Shown here piece after piece: positions 7,699 to 12,594 of a stretch of DNA of 14,459 nt. The DNA is taken from the NCBI RefSeq assembly GCF_937997465.1, contig NZ_CALKTQ010000335.1, forward strand, positions 1-14,459, in the 5' to 3' direction. The stretch is from an uncultured Campylobacter sp. (lineage in GTDB: Bacteria; Campylobacterota; Campylobacteria; Campylobacterales; Campylobacteraceae). How positions within the stretch are numbered: the first letter of the stretch is position 1; each line of letters opens with the position of its first letter. The position numbers were made by a program, and so were the translations under genes. The notes beneath the pieces are model-generated. The model worked only from the letters and a program-made list of their open reading frames with translations, had not been told where the DNA came from and ran no database searches.

Positions 7699-9099
7699 TT
7701 ACACCTTTTGCTTTAAATTTTCGACCAAATTTAAAAATGTTTCTTGAAGCCGCACCAGTAAATTTTGATCCTTGGTCTCAAATCTCGTAACGATAACAGG
7801 CGTCGTATTTGAGGCTCGTACTAGCGCCCAGCTACCGTCCTCAAATCTCACTCTAACTCCGTCTATGTCGATGATTTCGGCTATCTTACCTAAGCCTGCT
7901 AGCAAATTTTGCGCGTCGCCATTTTCGTAAATTTCAACCAAAACCTCTTTTAGCTTTGCCACAAGCTTAAATTTCTGTGCGTCGGTCGTTTTTACCTTGA
8001 TCTCGTCGGTGCTAAAGACTTTTGGCAGTTTATCAAGCTCGCCGTCAAGGTTAAAGCCCTTTGCGACCAGCTCTAGCGCGCGAAACATCGCATACGTCGC
8101 GTCGTCAAAGCCAAAATACCGCTCCTTAAAGAAAATATGCCCGCTCACCTCGGCCGCCATGTCGATATTTAGCTCTTTCATCGCCTTTTTGATGTTGCTG
8201 TGGCCGGTCTTGCCCATGAAGCTTTTGCCGCCGTGCGCGTCGATCTCGTCGTACATATTTTGCGAGCATTTGACCTCGCCCAGCACGCGCGGATTTTTCA
8301 TCGCGAGGCTATATAGATATGCTAGCTCATCGCCTTTTATGTTGCGTTTTTTTGTTAAAACCGCGATACGGTCGCCGTCGCCGTCAAAGCCAAATCCTAT
8401 GTCAAATTCGCCCTTTAGCGCAGCTTTTAGATCGCTCAAGTTTTTCTCCTCGCTTGGATCTGGGTGATGATTTGGGAAGTTGCCGTCGGGCTGTGGATAT
8501 AAAATTTTCGCATCCAAATTTAATGCCTCGCAAATTTCGGGCAGAACCGCGCCGACCGCGCCGTTTGCGCAGTCGATGACGATTTTAAGCGGTAAGGCTT
8601 TTAGATGTGCAAACTGCTCTATGAGAAAATTTTTATAAGGCGTCGCGATGTCGAATTTCTCGGCTCTCAAATCATCGGGGATTTGCGTTTTTGCCGCGAT
8701 GTCCGCTAGTACGGCGGTTTTTAACTTTTGCAAATCCTCACCAAAATAGCTATCTTTAAAAATCGTGATTTTAAAGCCGTTGTACTCTTTTGGATTATGA
8801 GAGCCGGTTATCATTATATTTGCGTCAAATTTGCCTGAAAACACGCTAAAATAGCCAACCGGAGTCGGTAGCAAGCCGATATCGTAGACTTTGATACCGG
8901 CCAAATTTAGCCCGCTAACTAGCCAGCCGAAAATCTCATTCGCACTTAGCCTAGCGTCATATCCTACGCTAACGTTTTTTGCGCCTCGGCGTAGCATCTC
9001 TCGACCCAAATTTAACCCGATCGCTTTGACGCTGATTTCATTTAGATCGCGCTCGTAAATACCGCGTATATCGTATTCTCTAAAAATTTCGTCTATCAA
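7699..9099 (-). CDS. manB: Phosphomannomutase / phosphoglucomutase
   Basis: The cytosolic alpha-D-phosphohexomutase converts mannose-6-phosphate to mannose-1-phosphate and often glucose phosphates as well. The 466-aa length is typical of the AlgC/ManB group. The four signature elements are present: the catalytic phosphoserine loop TGSHNPKEYNGFKI with S100; the Mg2+ loop GFDGDGDR (237-244); the sugar-binding EVSGH (317-321); and the phosphate-binding RASNTTP (428-434). The start is TTG at 9099: the signature YDIRG begins at residue 9 and an AAGG ribosome site (9110-9107) lies 7 nt upstream, whereas no suitable ATG exists. The gene opens the glycan operon and supplies the next enzyme, ManC, with its substrate. 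Confidence 0.95.
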   Translation of the reverse strand: MIDEIFREYDIRGIYERDLNEISVKAIGLNLGREMLRRGAKNVSVGYDARLSANEIFGWLVSGLNLAGIKVYDIGLLPTPVGYFSVFSGKFDANIMITGSHNPKEYNGFKITIFKDSYFGEDLQKLKTAVLADIAAKTQIPDDLRAEKFDIATPYKNFLIEQFAHLKALPLKIVIDCANGAVGAVLPEICEALNLDAKILYPQPDGNFPNHHPDPSEEKNLSDLKAALKGEFDIGFGFDGDGDRIAVLTKKRNIKGDELAYLYSLAMKNPRVLGEVKCSQNMYDEIDAHGGKSFMGKTGHSNIKKAMKELNIDMAAEVSGHIFFKERYFGFDDATYAMFRALELVAKGFNLDGELDKLPKVFSTDEIKVKTTDAQKFKLVAKLKEVLVEIYENGDAQNLLAGLGKIAEIIDIDGVRVRFEDGSWALVRASNTTPVIVTRFETKDQNLLVRLQETFLNLVENLKQKV

Positions 9100-9139
9100 A
9101 ATTTTACCTTTATAAATTTATTTTATTTTAAGACGGCGT

Positions 9140-9148
9140 ATTTTAGCA
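9140..9148 (-). promoter_or_regulatory. Candidate extended -10 promoter for the manB operon
   Basis: On the minus strand TGCTAAAAT (9148-9140) reads as an extended -10 element: TG, one base, then TAAAAT, which matches the hexamer at five of six positions. A start near 9133 would give a leader of about 34 nt before the manB TTG. It is in the 67-bp gap after ybaK, which is on the same strand, so readthrough from ybaK is also possible. Confidence 0.35.
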
Positions 9149-9166
9149 TTTTTGGGTTAAATTTTA

Positions 9167-9640
9167 CTAAACGGCGACGTCTCCAAGCTTTGCGCTAATA
9201 GCTTCTATCAAGCTTTGAGGCGCGATTTTGATCTGTTTTCCGCGAACCCCGGCGCTTACGTAGACGTAGTCTTGTTTTAAAATCCTCTCGTCAAAAAACG
9301 TCTCAAACGCCTTTTTCATCGCTATAGGCGAGCAGCCGCCCCTGATATAGCCCGTCACTTTTTCAAGTTCTCTTAAGTTTAAAAGTTCGCATTTTTTATG
9401 TCCGCTGAGTCTAGCCAGAGCTTTTAAATTTAAGCTCAAATCACCCTGTATGCACGCTACGACATAGCCTCTAGGCTCGCATTCGCAGACGATGGTTTTA
9501 TATATTTTTTCTATTTGCTCGCCGCAAACGGCAGCTACGTGAACGGCGCTCAGATCGCTCTCATCCACTTCGTATTCAACTAGCTCGTAGGGGATATTTT
9601 TACCGTCTAAAAACCTCGCGGCATTTGTTTTATGTACCAT
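9167..9640 (-). CDS. ybaK: Cys-tRNA(Pro)/aminoacyl-tRNA deacylase YbaK
   Basis: The YbaK/ProX-domain protein should hydrolyse Cys-tRNA(Pro) made in error by prolyl-tRNA synthetase, acting in trans in the cytosol. From the ATG at 9640 it is 157 aa, close to E. coli YbaK (159). Characteristic features are K48 in EKIYKTIV, corresponding to the essential lysine of E. coli YbaK, the glycine-rich GYIRGGCSPIAMKK (97-110), and YVSAGVRGKQIKI near the C-terminus. A TTG at 9658 would add six residues, but it has no ribosome site and lies only about 8 nt from the predicted transcription start. The ATG has AGAAGG just 2 nt upstream, a tight spacing, so the start is probable rather than certain. The gene ends in TAG. 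Confidence 0.88.
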   Translation of the reverse strand: MVHKTNAARFLDGKNIPYELVEYEVDESDLSAVHVAAVCGEQIEKIYKTIVCECEPRGYVVACIQGDLSLNLKALARLSGHKKCELLNLRELEKVTGYIRGGCSPIAMKKAFETFFDERILKQDYVYVSAGVRGKQIKIAPQSLIEAISAKLGDVAV

Positions 9641-9668
9641 TGCCTTCTCATTTTTCAAAAATTTAAGA

Positions 9669-9678
9669 TATAATTATA
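9669..9678. promoter_or_regulatory. Overlapping divergent -10 boxes for ybaK and fliL
   Basis: TATAATTATA is a perfect 10-bp palindrome. It provides a consensus -10 (TATAAT) on the plus strand at 9669-9674 and another on the minus strand at 9678-9673. Expected starts are near 9681 for fliL (about 20-nt leader) and near 9666 for ybaK (about 26-nt leader to the ATG at 9640). Both polymerases would need the same ten bases, so the two directions are predicted to exclude each other. The -35 regions are not recognisable. Confidence 0.5.
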
Positions 9679-9700
9679 GCTAAAATTTTAAGGAGAATAG

Positions 9701-10234
9701 ATGGCTGAAGAAATTTTAGAAAATCAAGGCAAAAAGGGAAACGGGCTGGTTCTTATCATCATCATTGTTATTTTACTGCTTCTTTTGGTAGTTGGCGGAC
9801 TTTTGGCGTTCTTGCTAATGGGCGGCAATGAAGAGAATGCGCAAGCGCAAACGGCACAGGTTCAAACCGAGCAAGTCCAAGCCGCAGCACCTAAAAATAC
9901 GGCGGGCAAGCGATCAAACGATTATGTAAATATGGGCCCGGTTTATCCGCTAGATCAGTTTATCGTAAATTTGCTTAGCGAAAGCGGCTCGAGATACCTA
10001 AAAACGAAGGTTGATCTAGAGCTTAGCGCCGATACATTAACGCCTGAAATCGATAAGAAAAAGCCGCTAATAAGGGATATCGTCGTATCTACACTCTCGT
10101 CTAAAACGTACGAAGAGGTAAGCACTCAAAAAGGCAAAAACCGTCTAAAGGACGAGATAGTCGACCGCCTAAACGAGGTTTTGGCCGACGGTCATATAAA
10201 AAACATCTACTTTACCGACTTTGTGGTGCAATGA
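9701..10234 (+). CDS. fliL: Flagellar basal body-associated protein FliL
   Basis: FliL is a single-pass inner-membrane protein that surrounds the stator units of the flagellar motor and supports torque. The 177-aa product has a short cytoplasmic N-terminus, one very hydrophobic segment at about 15-40, and a Gln/Ala-rich linker (about 47-65, with repeated Q-V/A-Q steps). A periplasmic FliL domain starts at PVYPLDQFIVNLL (79-91) and continues through RYLKTKVDLELS to the C-terminal IYFTDFVVQ. The ATG follows AAGGAG (9690-9695) at a 5-nt spacing. The stop overlaps the acpS start by 4 bp. The fliL-acpS order is the one known from C. jejuni, which supports both calls and the taxonomic guess. Confidence 0.93.
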   Translation: MAEEILENQGKKGNGLVLIIIIVILLLLLVVGGLLAFLLMGGNEENAQAQTAQVQTEQVQAAAPKNTAGKRSNDYVNMGPVYPLDQFIVNLLSESGSRYLKTKVDLELSADTLTPEIDKKKPLIRDIVVSTLSSKTYEEVSTQKGKNRLKDEIVDRLNEVLADGHIKNIYFTDFVVQ

Positions 10235-10584
10235 TCGGCATAGATATCGTAGCGATCTCGCGTATCTCAAGGCTTAAAGAGCGGCGAGGCGAGGATTTTT
10301 TGAGATATTTTTTGAGCGACGACGAGATAAATATCGCAAAAACGGACGCTACGATAGCGGGATTTTTCGCAGCTAAAGAAGCTATCAGCAAGGCTCTTGG
10401 CTGCGGGATCTCGGCTGAGTTTTCGTTCTTTGACGCTCAAATTTATAAAGACGAGAAAAACGCTCCAAAAGTAAAGCTCTCAGAAAAAATCATTAAAAAT
10501 TTTAATCTAAAAGACGCACAAATCACCATCAGTCACGACGGCGGCTTTGCGATAGCTGCAGCGATACTGCAAAAAGCGGATTAG
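10231..10584 (+). CDS. acpS: Holo-[acyl-carrier-protein] synthase AcpS
   Basis: AcpS transfers the 4'-phosphopantetheine arm from coenzyme A to apo-ACP, making it active for fatty-acid synthesis. The 117-aa product matches the family length. The N-terminal MIGIDIVAISRI carries the Mg2+-binding D5, and FFAAKEAISKALG (45-57) carries E50 and the conserved KEA. The C-terminal ITISHDGGFAIAAAIL is typical. The ATG lies in the fliL stop (ATGA, 10231-10234), so its expression depends on fliL translation and the 9669 promoter. The stop is TAG, followed 58 nt later by a hairpin with a T-run. Confidence 0.95.
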   Translation: MIGIDIVAISRISRLKERRGEDFLRYFLSDDEINIAKTDATIAGFFAAKEAISKALGCGISAEFSFFDAQIYKDEKNAPKVKLSEKIIKNFNLKDAQITISHDGGFAIAAAILQKAD

Positions 10585-10642
10585 GCTTTCAAATTTGGAT
10601 CTAATTTACTAAATTCCGCCTACCACGTCTTTTGCCCGACAA

Positions 10643-10668
10643 ACACAAGCCAAATTTGTGTGTTTTTT
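10643..10668 (+). terminator. Intrinsic terminator after fliL-acpS
   Basis: ACACAA (10643-10648) pairs perfectly with TTGTGT (10656-10661) around a 7-nt loop, and G then six T follow (10663-10668). The stem is short and A-T rich but the T-run is clear. It sits between acpS and the convergent pseudogene. On the opposite strand the stem is followed only by TTGTC, so it is mainly a plus-strand terminator. Confidence 0.6.
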
Positions 10669-10733
10669 AACCCGCGAAGATTTAGCACAGCAATCGTCAA
10701 ATTTGATCCCGAGAACCCGCCATAGCCGCAAAT

Positions 10734-11579
10734 TTAATCACACTGAAGCACTAGCCAGCTTTTATCAAATTTCCTCTCGCGTAGATCGCTTTTTCTGATC
10801 CACAGATAAATTTTACCGCAATCACACCACATCATCTCGTTTTCGTCGTTACTTCCGATTTGTAGTAGTAGCGTCCACTCGCCGATATTTTGCCGCAATT
10901 TTTTAAACTCCGGCCCGCTATAATCCTCATCGCCGCCGCAATAAAAGCCGTTTGTCACAAGCTCGCACTCTAGCTCCATACCGCCTTGGATATTGCCTGA
11001 ATGTCCTAAAATTTTATTTTCACTGCGCTGCTCGCAAAAATCATCCGCCATCTGCCAATATGCGTCGATTTCGTCATCGCTCATCTCGATATCGCCGACC
11101 AAATCGCTCTCCAAATCCGGCAACTCGGTCGTATTTGCAAATTTTAAAGAAGTCGCCGCAAACGCTTCGTTGTTTTCAAACGGCGCGACTTTGCGTTCCA
11201 GCTAGCTCGTATCCTCCGCATAAATCACCTTTTTGAAAGCGCCGTCTTTTGGACCCTATCCCCACGGCATCCCGGCGCAATCATAAAATAGATAGAGCAT
11301 GCCGCGACTCGGCAACTCGCTCTGGGTATCAAACTCTGAAACTTCGCTAAAATTTATCTGCGCTATAAAATGAAGCGGCTCGCCGGTTTGCTCATTTACG
11401 GGCCACGGCTCGTTTCGCGGTAAATCTAGTGGTCCCCCAAATTTTGACGCGCCTATCGGTATTTGCTGATCGTCGCTTACTTTTAGCGAAATTTCCACCG
11501 CATTTTTAGCATAGCTTTTTATCTCTTCAATTATACGCTCAGATCCGTATTTTTCATATCTTGCGCGTAAATTTTGCAA
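10734..11579 (-). pseudogene. DUF1963 / YwqG-family protein, broken by two in-frame TAG codons
   Basis: The minus-strand frame from 11579 to 10734 would encode about 281 residues, near the size of YwqG-type DUF1963 proteins, whose function is not established. Codons 1-107 carry the N-terminal half, including ASKFGGPLDLP, HFIAQINFSEVS and GMLYLFYD. Codons 127-281 carry the C-terminal half, including KILGHSGNIQGG, WTLLLQIGSND and MMWCDCGKIYLWIRKSDL. In between are TAG at 11258-11256 (codon 108, after MPWG) and TAG at 11204-11202 (codon 126). The frame is otherwise unbroken, with readable GPKDGAFKKVIYAEDTS between the stops. The only start is TTG at 11579, with no clear ribosome site. Amber recoding is unlikely because manC, ybaK and acpS end in TAG. 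It lies 42 bp after the TRIC-family gene. Confidence 0.85.
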
Positions 11580-11621
11580 ATTTTCAAATTTAACGCATTG
11601 CGGTAAAAAGTTAGATAAATT

Positions 11622-12233
11622 TCACTTCTGCAAAGTCGGCAGATGCCAGCCGAGATAATACGCCGCAAGCCTAAACACGACGCCAAACGCAAAAAGCCCC
11701 ATCACCCAAAATACGCTCGTAAATCCCGCATAATCCATCGAGAAATAAATCAGCCCCACGACGATGCTAACCGTCGCGTAAAGCCCGGTTTTTAGGCACC
11801 AAGGGATCTCGTTAAACAGCACGTCGCGTATCATGCCGCCGCCTACGCCGTTGCAAAGTGCAAGTAGCACGACGCCAAAGACGTTGTAGCCAAACTGCAG
11901 CGCCACGATCGCTCCGACGATAGAAAAGCTCACCAGGTCTACGGCGTCGGTGGTGACGAAAAGGAATTTTTTCTCGATGTCGCTTCGCTTGTGCAGGCGC
12001 AAAAACGCCGAGAGAAAGAGCATCGCCATCACGATGATGCACGGAGCATAGTGCGTAAACGAATACGGCGGGCGCGATACGATAGCGTCACGCATAAATC
12101 CGCCTCCAAGCGCGGTTAGAAGCGCGGCGATAAAGATACCCAGCCAGTCGCAGTCGCGCTTAACCGCGAAGATAAATCCGCTCGTGGCTGCGGAGGCTAT
12201 GCCGATGTATTCGGCGACGAGGAGCGCAGTCAT
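11622..12233 (-). CDS. TRIC / UPF0126 family membrane channel protein (YicG/YadS-like)
   Basis: The 203-aa inner-membrane protein has about seven hydrophobic segments and an internal duplication: ALGGGFMRD (41-49) in the first half and GVGGGMIRD (129-137) in the second, each with a glycine triplet followed by Arg-Asp. This is the bacterial TRIC architecture (UPF0126, YicG/YadS), whose characterised members form trimeric cation-permeable channels. The physiological role in bacteria is unclear, and older annotations call it a glycine transporter. The ATG at 12233 follows AAGG (12243-12240) at a 6-nt spacing. The DUF1963 pseudogene is downstream on the same strand and was probably cotranscribed when intact. 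No damage is visible. Confidence 0.9.
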   Translation of the reverse strand: MTALLVAEYIGIASAATSGFIFAVKRDCDWLGIFIAALLTALGGGFMRDAIVSRPPYSFTHYAPCIIVMAMLFLSAFLRLHKRSDIEKKFLFVTTDAVDLVSFSIVGAIVALQFGYNVFGVVLLALCNGVGGGMIRDVLFNEIPWCLKTGLYATVSIVVGLIYFSMDYAGFTSVFWVMGLFAFGVVFRLAAYYLGWHLPTLQK

Positions 12234-12258
12234 TTTTAACCTTAAGTTTTTAAACGAG

Positions 12259-12264
12259 ATTTTA
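12259..12264 (-). promoter_or_regulatory. Candidate -10 box for the TRIC-family gene
   Basis: On the minus strand TAAAAT (12264-12259), preceded by TG and a T-rich run (TTTTTTATTTT), resembles a Campylobacter sigma-70 promoter. It lies 25 nt upstream of the ATG at 12233. Similar A/T strings nearby make the exact box uncertain. Confidence 0.35.
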
Positions 12265-12440
12265 CATTTTTAAAATAAAAAAGTAGTTGAATTTAAATGA
12301 AATTTAGCGCGCAAAAGAGAGGGCAAAATATGCGAAAAAAGAGTAAAATTTAAGTGCATTTTACGAGATAGGCAAGTACGAATTTACCGCTTTTACCCTA
12401 TCTAGAGACTTACGTATTTATTTAGAGTGAAGCAAAATTT

Positions 12441-12467
12441 GACCATACCGACGAACTCGGCATGGTC
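12441..12467 (-). terminator. Hairpin in the acnB 3' region (11-bp stem, no U-tract)
   Basis: On the minus strand GACCATGCCGA (12467-12457) pairs with TCGGTATGGTC (12451-12441) around a 5-nt loop GTTCG. One G.U pair on this strand would be an A.C mismatch on the other, so the fold favours the acnB-side transcript. It is about 130 nt after the acnB stop. AAATTTTG follows rather than a true U-run, so termination is only a possibility. Confidence 0.4.
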
Positions 12468-12551
12468 GCCATGAGTAAAATCATCGCCGTAAAGAGAACT
12501 TAGACACGTAAACATCAAAATATGACACATCCGCCGTCTAAACTATCTATA

Positions 12552-12582
12552 GCGGCGTATCCGTCCATAAAAAATACGCCGC
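12552..12582 (-). other. Inverted repeat immediately downstream of acnB
   Basis: GCGGCGTAT (12552-12560) and ATACGCCGC (12574-12582) are perfect 9-bp complements with a 13-nt loop. The structure begins 12 nt after the acnB stop codon. On the minus strand the loop holds five T, and no T-run follows the stem. It may protect the 3' end of the acnB mRNA or bind a protein; this is inference. Confidence 0.45.
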
Positions 12583-12594
12583 CGCGCCGAAAAA

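Larger units (their letters stand above)
12234..12594. other. AT-rich spacer between acnB and the TRIC-family gene (361 bp)
   Basis: I see no convincing gene here. The half next to the TRIC gene holds its likely promoter. AGATAGG (12366-12372) and CCTATCT (12397-12403) form a 7-bp inverted repeat with a 24-nt gap, too open to interpret. The half next to acnB holds two hairpins, listed separately. Short frames such as ATG at 12521 (27 codons) lack ribosome sites and cross the hairpins. Confidence 0.6.

Noticed and set aside
7997..8467. 156-codon plus-strand open frame inside manB
   Set aside because: It is antisense to a gene with all phosphohexomutase motifs. The Ser/Pro-rich translation is an artefact of the opposite strand.
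9641..9658. TTG start for ybaK six codons upstream
   Set aside because: It has no ribosome site, lies about 8 nt from the predicted transcript start, and would make the protein longer than is usual for YbaK.
11202..11258. Amber codon reassignment or pyrrolysine-type recoding in the DUF1963 gene
   Set aside because: TAG ends manC, ybaK and acpS in the same window, and the first stop replaces an ordinary position next to a PWG-x-x-PKD segment, so simple pseudogenisation explains it better.
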